Below the pieces are notes generated by a model. It was not told the origin of the DNA. It was given only the letters and a program-made list of their open reading frames with translations, and ran no database searches. The translations under genes were made by a program, and so were the position numbers. Positions 1-6,302 of a DNA stretch of 14,117 nt are shown one piece after another. This stretch comes from JBDLRH01 sp039800165 (GTDB taxonomy: Bacteria; Pseudomonadota; Gammaproteobacteria; Burkholderiales; Burkholderiaceae_C): NCBI GenBank assembly GCA_039800165.1, contig JBDLRH010000007.1, forward strand, positions 1 through 14,117, written 5' to 3'. Every line of letters starts with the position of its first letter. Within the stretch, counting starts at the first letter, position 1.

Positions 1-210
1 CAACAGCTGGGCAAGGGCGGCATCGTGCGCGATGACCGCCTGTATGCAGAGGTGGAGCAGCGCATCCGCAGCGCTTGCCTTGATGCAGGCCTGCACGTGG
101 TGCGATGGCTGGACAGCCCGATCACCGGCGGCGATGGCAACCGCGAATTTTTCGTGCAGGCCGTTCACGCATCACACAGTTCCCCCAATGGAAGGAGCGC
201 GGCTTCATGA
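1..210 (+). CDS. TlyA-family rRNA methyltransferase / hemolysin-like protein, C-terminal end (partial)
   Basis: The first 69 codons of frame 1 are open from base 1 to a TGA at 208-210; the start lies outside the window. The peptide contains KGGIVRDDRLYAEVEQRIR and then LDSPITGGDGNREFF. These match the C-terminal end of TlyA-type proteins (S4 domain plus FtsJ-like methyltransferase; 2'-O-methylation of rRNA), where a SPI.GGDGN.E(F/Y) motif closes the Rossmann fold. The last ~15 residues (HASHSSPNGRSAAS) look like an unconserved tail. The stop overlaps the metF start by 4 nt (ATGA), so the two are translationally coupled. In related genomes an adenosylhomocysteinase gene often sits further upstream, which would make this a methyl-cycle operon, but that part is not visible here. 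The family call is recall-based from a short fragment. Confidence 0.72.
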   Translation, partial: QQLGKGGIVRDDRLYAEVEQRIRSACLDAGLHVVRWLDSPITGGDGNREFFVQAVHASHSSPNGRSAAS

Positions 211-1031
211 GCCTGCCGATCAGCCTTGAATTCTTTCCGCCCAAGACACCCGAGGGCACCGACAAGCTGCGCGCGGTGCGCCAGCAGCTGTATGCGCTCA
301 AGCCCGAGTTCTGCTCGGTCACCTTCGGTGCGGGCGGCTCCACGCAAGACGGAACGCTGCAGACGGTGCAGGCCATTCAGGCCGAGGGCTGCCCCGCCGC
401 GCCGCACCTGAGCTGCATCGGCCAGACGCGCGACAGCATCCGCGAGCGGCTGGCCGCCTATCGCGCGGCAGGCATCCATCGCATCGTCGCGCTGCGTGGC
501 GACCTGCCCAGCGGTTACGGCACGGGTGGCGAGTTCCGCTACGCCAGCGATCTGGTGGAATTCATCCGCGCCGAGACCGGTGACCATTTCCACATCGAAG
601 CGGCGGCCTACCCCGAGACGCATCCGCAAGCCAAGTCACCGCAGGCCGACCTCGAGGCCTTCGCAGCCAAGGTGAAGGCCGGTGCAGACGCGGGCATCAC
701 GCAGTACTTCTTCAACTCGGATGCGTACTTCCGCTACGTCGACGACCTGTACAAGCTGGGCGTGGATGTGCCGATCGTGCCGGGCATCATGCCGATCACC
801 AGTTCGACGCAGCTGATGCGCTTTTCGGATGCCTGCGGTGCCGAAATCCCGCGCTGGATTCGCATGCGCCTGCAAGCCTTTGGCGACGACAGCGCGTCGA
901 TCAAGGCGTTCGGGCTGGAGGTGGTGGGTGACCTGTGCGAGCAGCTGAAGAACGGCGGCGTGCCCGGCATCCACTTCTACACGATGAACCAGGCGCAGGC
1001 GGTGATGGCTTTGGCGCAGCGGGTGATTTGA
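207..1031 (+). CDS. metF: Methylenetetrahydrofolate reductase
   Basis: A 274-aa protein that reduces 5,10-methylene-THF to 5-methyl-THF with FAD and NAD(P)H, supplying the methyl group for methionine synthesis in the cytoplasm. It has the usual bacterial length (about 270-300 aa). Visible family marks: ISLEFFPPKTPEG at residues 5-17 with the catalytic-type Glu8, FGAGGST at 40-46, ALRGD at 95-99 (Asp99 aligns with the FAD-contacting Asp of E. coli MetF), AAAYPETHP at 132-140, QYFFN at 166-170 and GIHFYTMN at 254-261. The ATG at 207 is chosen because it sits 3 nt before the upstream TGA (ATGA overlap), has GGAAGGAG at about 190-197 as ribosome-binding site, and starts exactly where homology begins. 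In-frame codons upstream of it run through the tlyA-like gene and do not look like MetF. No clear terminator follows. Confidence 0.96.
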   Translation: MSLPISLEFFPPKTPEGTDKLRAVRQQLYALKPEFCSVTFGAGGSTQDGTLQTVQAIQAEGCPAAPHLSCIGQTRDSIRERLAAYRAAGIHRIVALRGDLPSGYGTGGEFRYASDLVEFIRAETGDHFHIEAAAYPETHPQAKSPQADLEAFAAKVKAGADAGITQYFFNSDAYFRYVDDLYKLGVDVPIVPGIMPITSSTQLMRFSDACGAEIPRWIRMRLQAFGDDSASIKAFGLEVVGDLCEQLKNGGVPGIHFYTMNQAQAVMALAQRVI

Positions 1032-1115
1032 GCGTCCGTCTCGTTGCGGCGGGTGTCGCAGGCGAAAAGCGCTCGAGGGACTGGTGGAGCGAAATGCCGC
1101 GCGCATACTGACTCA

Positions 1116-1267
1116 GGCGGGAGGGCGCTGGTATCCGGGCGCCGGGCCAATTTGTGCTTGTGATCAAGCAGCGCACGCAAGTGCAGAGGCGATGACGCAT
1201 CGTCAGGCAAGCCACAAAAGCCATCCGCACAAGTGGCCCAGAGAACGGATACCGGCGACCTCCCGCC
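1116..1267. repeat. 152-bp foldback palindrome in the metF / DUF3047 gap
   Basis: The gene-free stretch 1032-1325 holds a long imperfect inverted repeat. Left arm 1116-1137 and right arm 1246-1267 are complementary at 20 of 22 positions. Pairing then resumes inside with GGGCCA (1144-1149 with 1234-1239) and TTGTGC (1152-1157 with 1227-1232). A small central hairpin CGATG-ACG-CATCG lies at 1190-1202, almost at the symmetry centre. One side is followed by metF and the other by the 3' end of the DUF3047 gene, so it sits between convergent genes, where it could act as a transcript-end structure or be a dispersed palindromic repeat. An open frame crosses it on the - strand but shows no recognisable protein, ribosome-binding site or family. 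Apart from this element I see nothing in 1032-1325. Confidence 0.7.
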
Positions 1268-1325
1268 GTACGCATTCCAATAAACCAGCCTCGTGCAAAA
1301 GCAGCCCCACGCCAGAACCACAAAG

Positions 1326-2225
1326 CTAAGCCGTCGCCCACCGCATCGGCCCAAACCACGCCCGCGCCGTGGTGGCCGTGTCGTTGGCGTCGGTCATCAG
1401 CCCCACGCCGGTGATGGCGGTGGGCGGCTCGTTGAAGGCGCTCGCAAAGTCCGCCTGCAGGTCTCGTTCGGCTTCGACCCACTGCGACAAGCGCGCCGGG
1501 CCCGACTCCACGACGATGTAGCGCACCCGAGTGCTGTAACTGCTGGACAGCACCGTGCCGACGGGCAGGCGTGGGTCCCAGATGTATTCGATGGTTGCGT
1601 GCGGCAACGCCTGGCCGGTGAGAAGCTGGGCCAGTTCGGACAACAGGGCATCGCGCGCAGTGAAGTTGGCGCGGTTGCCGTCGAAGGTGACGATCACGCG
1701 GGCCACGGCATCGTCGGTGTCGCGCGTGCGGATGTCGAAGTCGCTGTGGAGCGAATCCACCCACCACGACCACGCCAGACGCGACGGCTGCGCGGCGGGC
1801 CGCGTCATTTGCTGGCGCATCACGCTGCTACCGCCTTCGCTGTGCGCTGCAATCACTGGTCGGCCCTGGTGCGTCGAGGCGCTGTAGCGGGTGGGCTTGC
1901 GGCCGCGAAAGCGCAGATGCAGCCACTGCGGCTCGCCTGCAACCAGACGCGAGGCGCGCGCCCAGTCGCTATCGCTCAGGTCTTCGACGCGCAGCGGCGG
2001 CTCGGTGGCTTCATCGGGCTCGATGCCCAGCAGCGCGCAACCCGGCAGCGTGGCGGCGACGCCCAGGGGCAGCAGCGCACCGAGTGCTGATCGGAGCCAG
2101 CGCCGGCGCGTCGCGTCTTCAGGAAGGGCCAAACGCCCATCGCCCAGCCACGCGTCGGTGCGGCCGGCGCTGCTTGTCAGCGGTTCAACCGAAGCAAGGG
2201 GAGGCGTGAAGCGGGTGCAGGCCAT
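1326..2225 (-). CDS. DUF3047 domain-containing exported protein
   Basis: A 299-aa protein of unknown function. The N-terminal part carries RRRWLRSALGALLPLG (residues 40-55) and then LPGC (60-63), i.e. an arginine-rich, Tat-like signal ending in a lipobox-like Cys63, so it is probably exported and perhaps lipid-anchored. The rest (about 77-295) fits DUF3047: WSWWVDSL, DDAVARVIVTFDG, IEYIWDP, YIVVESG, ERDLQADFASAF and a TGVGLMTDANDT segment near the end. The ATG at 2225-2223 is the first ATG upstream of the signal, but about 39 residues precede the arginines and the ribosome-binding site is weak, so a later TTG or other start is possible. The open frame continues upstream into the antisense of paaE, which I reject as coding. 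The gene follows paaE by 68 nt on the same strand, with a probable terminator between them, so it need not belong to the paa operon. Confidence 0.82.
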   Translation of the reverse strand: MACTRFTPPLASVEPLTSSAGRTDAWLGDGRLALPEDATRRRWLRSALGALLPLGVAATLPGCALLGIEPDEATEPPLRVEDLSDSDWARASRLVAGEPQWLHLRFRGRKPTRYSASTHQGRPVIAAHSEGGSSVMRQQMTRPAAQPSRLAWSWWVDSLHSDFDIRTRDTDDAVARVIVTFDGNRANFTARDALLSELAQLLTGQALPHATIEYIWDPRLPVGTVLSSSYSTRVRYIVVESGPARLSQWVEAERDLQADFASAFNEPPTAITGVGLMTDANDTATTARAWFGPMRWATA

Positions 2226-2264
2226 GCACCGCGCACCATAAGCCAAAGCCGTGACGTCCGCATG

Positions 2265-2284
2265 AAAAAGTGCCGCGCAGCGGC
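2265..2284 (-). terminator. Probable intrinsic terminator after paaE
   Basis: Read on the - strand, ten bases past the paaE stop, there is a GCCGC-TGC-GCGGC hairpin (2284-2272), then AC, then five T residues (2269-2265). The stem is short (5 bp) but pure G/C and the T run is where an intrinsic terminator needs it. It would end paaABCDE transcription before the DUF3047 gene. I see no other candidate in the gap. Confidence 0.5.
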
Positions 2285-2293
2285 GGCGCAATT

Positions 2294-3409
2294 TCAGCGC
2301 TCGTCGTAGCTCAGCTTGACGGCAGGCGTGAGCGGCCGCGCCTGGCAGGTCAGCACGAAGCCCTGGTCCACTTCCCACTGCTCCAGCGTGAAGTTGCGGT
2401 CCATGTGCAGCTGGCCCTCGATCACCTTGGCGCGGCAGGTGCAGCACACACCGGCCTTGCACGAGTAGGGCAGGTCCAGGCCCGCGTTCAGGGCCACGTC
2501 GAGCACATGCGCCTCGGGCTGCATGCTCATCTCGTGCTGCTTGCCGTCCAGCACCACGGTCAGCCGCACCGCGCCGGCGTCGGTGGCCGGCTTGCCCAGC
2601 ACCACGCTCTTGCGCTGCTCGGCAGGCATCTGCTCCAGCGTGGGCGAGGTGAAGCGCTCGCTGTAGATGCGGTCGGGGCGTACGCCCACCTCGCGCAGCG
2701 CGGCCTCGGTGGCGCTGATCATCGCCTCGGGGCCGCAGATGAACACCTCGTCCATGCTGGCTGCCGGCAGCAGCGCCGCGACGATGGCCTTGACCTTGTC
2801 GGCATCCAGCCGGCCTTCGAGCAGCGGCACCTCTTGCGCCTGGCGCGACAGGATGTGGATCAGCGTCAGGCGGTCGCGGTATTTGTCCTTCAGGTCTTGC
2901 AGCGCCTCGTTGAACATCACGCTGGACATGCGCCGGTTGCCGTAGACCAGGGTGAACTTCGAATGCGGCTGCTCCTCAAGCGTGCTGGCCATGATCGACA
3001 GGATGGGCGTGATGCCCGAGCCCGCTGCAAAGCCTACGCGGTGGATGGCGCGTGCCTTCTTCACGGTGAAGCGGCCATCGGGCGGCATCACCTGCAGCGT
3101 CTGGCCGGGCTGGATCTGCGTGGCCGCCCAGTTGGAGAACACGCCACCTTCCACCGGGCGGATGCCCACTTCCAGTTCGCCGCGACGCGCCAGCAGGCTG
3201 CGCGGGCTGCTGATGGAGTAGTTGCGCCGCACGTCCTGGCCATCGATGGTGGCGCGCAGCGTCAGGAACTGTCCCGGCTCGAATGCAAAGCGATCGCGCA
3301 GCTCGGCCGGCACCGCCAGGCCGATGGCCACGGCGCCCGCCGCCTCGGGCTCGACGCGCGAGACGGTCAGCGGATGGAAGCGGGGAGCAGAAGACGGGGT
3401 GGTGGCCAT
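2294..3409 (-). CDS. paaE: 1,2-phenylacetyl-CoA epoxidase, reductase subunit PaaE
   Basis: A 371-aa electron-transfer subunit passing electrons from NAD(P)H through FAD and a [2Fe-2S] centre to the PaaA diiron site. Domains in order: FAD-binding ferredoxin-reductase fold at about residues 8-110 with RRNYSIS at 61-67; nucleotide-binding fold with GSGITP at 130-135 and CGPEAM at 225-230; C-terminal plant-type ferredoxin domain with Cys317, Cys322, Cys325 and Cys355 in exact C-x4-C-x2-C-x29-C spacing. Length matches the family (about 355-375 aa). The start is placed at ATG 3409-3407, where homology begins; the frame stays open 26 codons further into the end of paaD, but that part has no PaaE likeness. 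No strong ribosome-binding site is visible. It is the last gene of the operon, 46 nt after paaD, the only sizeable gap between paa genes here. Confidence 0.95.
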   Translation of the reverse strand: MATTPSSAPRFHPLTVSRVEPEAAGAVAIGLAVPAELRDRFAFEPGQFLTLRATIDGQDVRRNYSISSPRSLLARRGELEVGIRPVEGGVFSNWAATQIQPGQTLQVMPPDGRFTVKKARAIHRVGFAAGSGITPILSIMASTLEEQPHSKFTLVYGNRRMSSVMFNEALQDLKDKYRDRLTLIHILSRQAQEVPLLEGRLDADKVKAIVAALLPAASMDEVFICGPEAMISATEAALREVGVRPDRIYSERFTSPTLEQMPAEQRKSVVLGKPATDAGAVRLTVVLDGKQHEMSMQPEAHVLDVALNAGLDLPYSCKAGVCCTCRAKVIEGQLHMDRNFTLEQWEVDQGFVLTCQARPLTPAVKLSYDER

Positions 3410-3434
3410 GGTGGTTGCGCCAGAAGTTGTGTGA

Positions 3435-3449
3435 CTGCCGCCACGGCAG
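3435..3449 (-). other. Hairpin in the paaD-paaE gap
   Basis: A perfect 6-bp stem CTGCCG-TGG-CGGCAG (read on the - strand) lies in the 46-nt gap between the paaD stop and the paaE start. It has no T run, so it is unlikely to be a full terminator. It could stabilise an mRNA 3' end after processing or mildly attenuate paaE; nothing in the sequence decides this. Confidence 0.4.
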
Positions 3450-3455
3450 CTCGAT

Positions 3456-4028
3456 TCAGTACGGCTTGAAGTAATCGAAGGGCTCAAGGCAATCCAGGCA
3501 ACGCATCAGCGCCTTGCATGCGGTCGAGCCAAAGTGCGAGGTTTCGGTGGTGTTGTGCGAGCCGCACAGCGGGCAGGCGATCGGTTCAGCGCGTGCGTTG
3601 CGACGGGGTGCGAACTGCAGCACCTGCGCGCTGCCCGCCGCACTCTCTGTTGACGGCGCACTGCCGCAGGATGTGGGCTGCGGCGGCGCGATGCCGTAGC
3701 GACGCAGCTTCTCGCGCGCCTCGGGGCCGATCCAGTCGGTGGTCCATGCGGGTGCGAGCTGCGTCACCACCGAGCCGGCAATGCCGTGTGCCGCCAGCGC
3801 GGCGTGCACGTCGTCGGTGATCTGCTCCATCGCCGGGCAGCCGTTGTAGGTGGGCGTGATCACGACTTCCACCCCCGACCCATCGGCATGCTCGCGCACC
3901 TCGCGCAGGATGCCGAGCTCGCGGATCGACACCACCGGAATCTCCGGGTCGGGCACCGACTCGAGCGCGTGCCACGCGCGCTGCGCCAGCGGGTCTGTGG
4001 CCGCAGGGGTGCTCACAGCTGCACTCAC
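3456..4028 (-). CDS. paaD: 1,2-phenylacetyl-CoA epoxidase assembly subunit PaaD
   Basis: A 190-aa protein of the DUF59/MIP18 (SufT-like) family, needed for PaaABCE activity and thought to help mature its Fe-S or diiron centres. Visible: DPEIPVVSIRELGI at residues 27-40, PTYNGCPAMEQI at 59-70 with the conserved Cys64, and a C-terminal zinc-ribbon-like part with CPLC (152-155), Cys171 and CLDC (177-180), ending in DYFKPY. A low-complexity linker (about 115-147) separates the two parts. The chosen start is GTG at 4028-4026, two codons' distance from the paaC stop (4-nt gap, with TAAGG just ahead). A second in-frame GTG at 4016 is an equally possible start because the first is very close to its putative ribosome-binding site. 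It is the fourth gene of the operon. Confidence 0.93.
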   Translation of the reverse strand: MSAAVSTPAATDPLAQRAWHALESVPDPEIPVVSIRELGILREVREHADGSGVEVVITPTYNGCPAMEQITDDVHAALAAHGIAGSVVTQLAPAWTTDWIGPEAREKLRRYGIAPPQPTSCGSAPSTESAAGSAQVLQFAPRRNARAEPIACPLCGSHNTTETSHFGSTACKALMRCLDCLEPFDYFKPY

Positions 4029-4032
4029 TGCC

Positions 4033-4908
4033 TTACCACTGCGCGCCGGGGTGCGCGCGTGCCAGGCCCTGCATTTCGCCGAGCAGGTAGCTCAGGTGCT
4101 CGGAATGAATGCCGGTCTTGCCTTGGGTGATGTAGCCCGCAGGCAGGGCCGGGCGCTTGAGTGTGGCCTCGGCCAGCACCTCGTTCACCAGCGCATCCCA
4201 TGCCGTGCGCAGCGCGGGCACATCCACCGCCGCGCCTGTGGCCACCGCCTGTGACTCCAGTTCGCTCGCGGCCCAGAACTCCTGCGTGTAGGGCATCAGG
4301 TGATCGAGTGCCGCCTGCATGCGCGCATGCGAATCCTCGCTGCCGTCACCCAGGCGCACCATCCAGTCGCTCGCGTGGCGCAGGTGGTACTTGGCTTCCT
4401 TAAGCGACTTGGCGGCGATGGCAGCCAGCGCTTCATCGCTCGAGCGTTGCAGCGCATCCCACACCATCACCATCAGGCTGCCGTACAGGAAGTTGCGCAC
4501 CAGCGTCACCGAGTAATCGATGTCGCTTTGCGCATAGCCCACCAGGCCCACGCGGTGCGGCAGCTCCAGCAGCGTGTAGTTGCGGAACTCGGGCGCGTCG
4601 CGAAAGTAGGCCAGCGTGTCTTCGGTGGCCTCGCCGCCGATGCGGCGTGCGGCCTCCTGGTACAGCAGCCGCGCCTGTCCGACCAGGTCGAGGCTGATGT
4701 TGGCCATCGCGATATCTTCTTCGAGGATGGGCCCGTGGCCGCACCACTCGGCGTTGCGCTGGCCCAGCACCAGCGCGTTGTCGGCCAGATGCAATAAATA
4801 GTTGGCCCCCACGCTTCCCACTGCGTGTGGTGCGCTGCCCCCCGAGGGGGCGCTCGCTGGCTTGGAGCGGTCCTGCGCTGCGCTCGGGGCTGCGATCGCG
4901 GCATCCAT
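4033..4908 (-). CDS. paaC: 1,2-phenylacetyl-CoA epoxidase, structural subunit PaaC
   Basis: A 291-aa ferritin-like structural partner of PaaA in the PaaAC core; family members lack the full set of diiron ligands. Homology starts at YLLHLADNALVLGQRNAEW (about residues 37-55) and continues through GPILEEDIAMANISLDLVGQ, FLYGSLMVMVWDAL and SLKEAKYHLRHASDW, to a C-terminal GIHSEHLSYLLGEMQ. The family core is about 250 aa, so the first ~35 residues, rich in Ala, Pro, Ser and Gly, are an extension. It is encoded by a stretch carrying a GC-rich palindrome (see the repeat at 4806-4890). The ATG at 4908 overlaps the paaB TGA by one base (TGATG); a GTG at 4911 would give a 4-nt overlap and one more residue. 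GGGG lies about 8 nt upstream. Confidence 0.93.
   Translation of the reverse strand: MDAAIAAPSAAQDRSKPASAPSGGSAPHAVGSVGANYLLHLADNALVLGQRNAEWCGHGPILEEDIAMANISLDLVGQARLLYQEAARRIGGEATEDTLAYFRDAPEFRNYTLLELPHRVGLVGYAQSDIDYSVTLVRNFLYGSLMVMVWDALQRSSDEALAAIAAKSLKEAKYHLRHASDWMVRLGDGSEDSHARMQAALDHLMPYTQEFWAASELESQAVATGAAVDVPALRTAWDALVNEVLAEATLKRPALPAGYITQGKTGIHSEHLSYLLGEMQGLARAHPGAQW
4806..4890. repeat. Palindromic repeat-like stretch inside the 5' end of paaC
   Basis: The DNA coding the extra N-terminal residues of PaaC contains a perfect hairpin GCCCCC-CGA-GGGGGC (4837-4851) flanked by GC-rich simple sequence with recurrent GCGCT and CGCTGG words. The sequence resembles palindromic intergenic repeats I recall from Comamonadaceae and relatives, here read in frame as part of a gene. 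No second copy occurs in this window, so the dispersed-repeat status is recall and inference. The boundaries are approximate: they cover the stretch between the PaaC homology start and the first residues of the protein. Confidence 0.45.
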
Positions 4909-5210
4909 CACATGTGCCCCACTTCGTCAGGGATCTCGTAGAAGGTCGGGTGGCGATAGATCTTGTCGCCCATCGGCTCGAAGAATTCGGCCTTGTCGTC
5001 GGGCTCGCTGGCGGTGATCTGCGCCGAGGGCACCACCCAGATGCTCACGCCTTCCTGGCGGCGGGTGTAGACATCACGCGCCATCTGCAGCGCCTGGCGC
5101 GCGTCGGCCGCGTGCAGGCTGCCGCAGTGCTTGTGCTCCAGGCCCTGCTTGCTGCGGATGAAGACTTCCCACAGCGGCCACTCTTTCAATGCAGGTGCGG
5201 TGTTGCTCAT
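4908..5210 (-). CDS. paaB: 1,2-phenylacetyl-CoA epoxidase subunit PaaB
   Basis: A 100-aa small subunit needed for epoxidase activity, probably bridging the PaaAC core. The sequence KEWPLWEVFIRSKQGLEHKH (residues 9-28), then HAADARQALQMARDVYTRR and SIWVVPSAQI, ends in FFEPMGDKIYRHPTFYEIP; all are standard PaaB features and the length is that of the family. The start is ATG 5210-5208, which overlaps the paaA TGA by 4 nt and has AAGGAGG, a near-perfect ribosome-binding site, 6 nt upstream inside the paaA tail. The frame is open for another ~175 codons upstream as an alternate frame of paaA, which is not PaaB-like. The stop shares one base with the paaC ATG. This tight coupling suggests fixed subunit ratios. 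Confidence 0.95.
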   Translation of the reverse strand: MSNTAPALKEWPLWEVFIRSKQGLEHKHCGSLHAADARQALQMARDVYTRRQEGVSIWVVPSAQITASEPDDKAEFFEPMGDKIYRHPTFYEIPDEVGHM

Positions 5211-6226
5211 GCGGCCTCCTTCATGGTGCGGGCGCGTTGCTTGGCTTCGTGCGCCAGGGCGCCATCGCGCAGCCACGCGCCGTCGTTCCAGGCCTTCACG
5301 CGGGTGGCCAGGCGCTCCTTGTTGCACGGGCCGTTGCCGTTGACCGTGTTCCAGAACTCGTCCCAGTCGATGGCGCCAAAGTCCCAGTGGCCGCGCTCCT
5401 CGTTCCACTTCAGCTCGGGGTCGGGCAGCGTCACGCCCAGCACCTGCGCCTGCGGCACGGTGGCGTCCACAAACTTCTGGCGCAGCTCGTCGTTGGTCAG
5501 CCGCTTGATGCCCCAGCGCATGCCCTGCGCGCTGTTGGGGCTGTCGGCATCCGGCGGCCCGAACATCGCCAGGCACTTCCACCACCAGCGATTCACCGCG
5601 TCCTGCACCATGTCCTTCTGTGCCTGCGTGCCCTTCATCATCTGCAGCAGCGATTCGTAGCCCTGGCGCTGGTGGAAGCTTTCTTCCTTGCACACCCGCA
5701 CCATCGCGCGGGCGTATGGGCCGTAGCTGCAGCGGCACAGGGGGATCTGGTTCATGATCGCCGCGCCGTCCACCAGCCAGCCGATCACGCCCACATCGGC
5801 CCAGTTGAGCGTGGGGTAGTTGAAGATCGAGCTGTACTTGGCCTTGCCGGTGTGCAGCGCGTCGAACATCTGGTCGCGGCTGGTGCCCAGCGTCTCGGCC
5901 GCGCTGTACAGGTACAGGCCGTGGCCGCCTTCGTCTTGCACCTTGGCGATCAGGATGGCCTTGCGCTTCAAGCTGGGCGCGCGGCTGATCCAGTTGCCCT
6001 CGGGCAGCATGCCGACGATCTCGGAATGCGCATGCTGGCTGATCTGGCGCACCAGCGTCTTGCGATAAGCCTCGGGCATCCAGTCCTGCGGCTCGATGCG
6101 GCCGTCGGCGTCGATGCGCGCATCAAAGCGCTTTTGCAGCTCGGCCTCGGCTGCGTTGATGTCCTTCGGAACCGGCTTCAGCGCTGCGGGCTGGCCGTCG
6201 GGAATATCCATCGCCTGGGTGTACAT
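5207..6226 (-). CDS. paaA: 1,2-phenylacetyl-CoA epoxidase, catalytic subunit PaaA
   Basis: A 339-aa diiron oxygenase subunit converting phenylacetyl-CoA to its ring-1,2-epoxide, the first committed step of aerobic phenylacetate breakdown. Ligand-bearing motifs are visible: Glu in HSEIVGM (residues 67-73), DEGGH (98-102, ExxH) and EESFH (181-185, second ExxH), with YLY and WWWK segments typical of PaaA. Slightly longer than the E. coli protein, mainly at the N-terminus (YTQAMDIPDGQPAALKPVPK). The start ATG 6226-6224 has AGGAGA 6 nt upstream; the frame runs 14 codons further with no support. It is the first gene of paaABCDE, about 40 nt from the likely transcription start, downstream of a TATACT -10 and a 26-bp palindromic operator. 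The downstream pathway genes (paaG, paaZ, paaK and others) are not in this window. Confidence 0.97.
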   Translation of the reverse strand: MYTQAMDIPDGQPAALKPVPKDINAAEAELQKRFDARIDADGRIEPQDWMPEAYRKTLVRQISQHAHSEIVGMLPEGNWISRAPSLKRKAILIAKVQDEGGHGLYLYSAAETLGTSRDQMFDALHTGKAKYSSIFNYPTLNWADVGVIGWLVDGAAIMNQIPLCRCSYGPYARAMVRVCKEESFHQRQGYESLLQMMKGTQAQKDMVQDAVNRWWWKCLAMFGPPDADSPNSAQGMRWGIKRLTNDELRQKFVDATVPQAQVLGVTLPDPELKWNEERGHWDFGAIDWDEFWNTVNGNGPCNKERLATRVKAWNDGAWLRDGALAHEAKQRARTMKEAA

Positions 6227-6267
6227 GCAGGTCTCCTGTGAGGGGCAGCGCTGCGCCGCCAGCGGCA

Positions 6268-6273
6268 AGTATA
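6268..6273 (-). promoter_or_regulatory. Likely -10 box of the paaABCDE promoter
   Basis: On the - strand TATACT (5 of 6 match to TATAAT) sits 42-47 nt ahead of the paaA start, giving a leader of about 35 nt. No good -35 box is present at 16-18 nt spacing; the region where it should lie is occupied by the operator palindrome, so a bound repressor would cover the polymerase site. Confidence 0.5.
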
Positions 6274-6276
6274 TCC

Positions 6277-6302
6277 ATTAACCGACCGATCGGTCGGTTA
6301 AT
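6277..6302. promoter_or_regulatory. 26-bp perfect palindromic operator, TetR type, for paaA
   Basis: The sequence is a perfect palindrome of 26 bp with half site ATTAACCGACCGA. The ACCGACCG/CGGTCGGT core is typical of TetR-family operators, and phenylacetate operons of Burkholderiales are known to be controlled by a TetR-type PaaR repressor released by phenylacetyl-CoA. It lies immediately upstream of the paaA -10 box, over the expected -35 region. No regulator gene is in the window, so the assignment to PaaR is inference. The rlmJ stop codon (6300-6298) is inside the right half site. Confidence 0.85.

Noticed and set aside
1..206. S-adenosylhomocysteine riboswitch upstream of metF
   Set aside because: Such elements sit ahead of the adenosylhomocysteinase gene in this group. 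The DNA just before metF is coding and shows no riboswitch-like structure.
977..1773. Open frames on the - strand across the 1116-1267 palindrome
   Set aside because: They have no ribosome-binding site or family and run into metF or the DUF3047 gene in another frame. I treat the stretch as a noncoding repeat.
2270..3469. A 399-codon + strand frame antisense to paaE
   Set aside because: It mirrors paaE over its full length, has shadow-like composition and starts in the terminator region without a ribosome-binding site.
4908..5738. A longer PaaB from a start inside paaA
   Set aside because: The extra ~175 residues are the paaA gene read in another frame; AAGGAGG just before ATG 5210 fixes the true start.
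5189..6241. A 350-codon + strand frame antisense to paaA
   Set aside because: It lies entirely opposite paaA, with His/Ala/Val/Leu-rich shadow composition and no domain.
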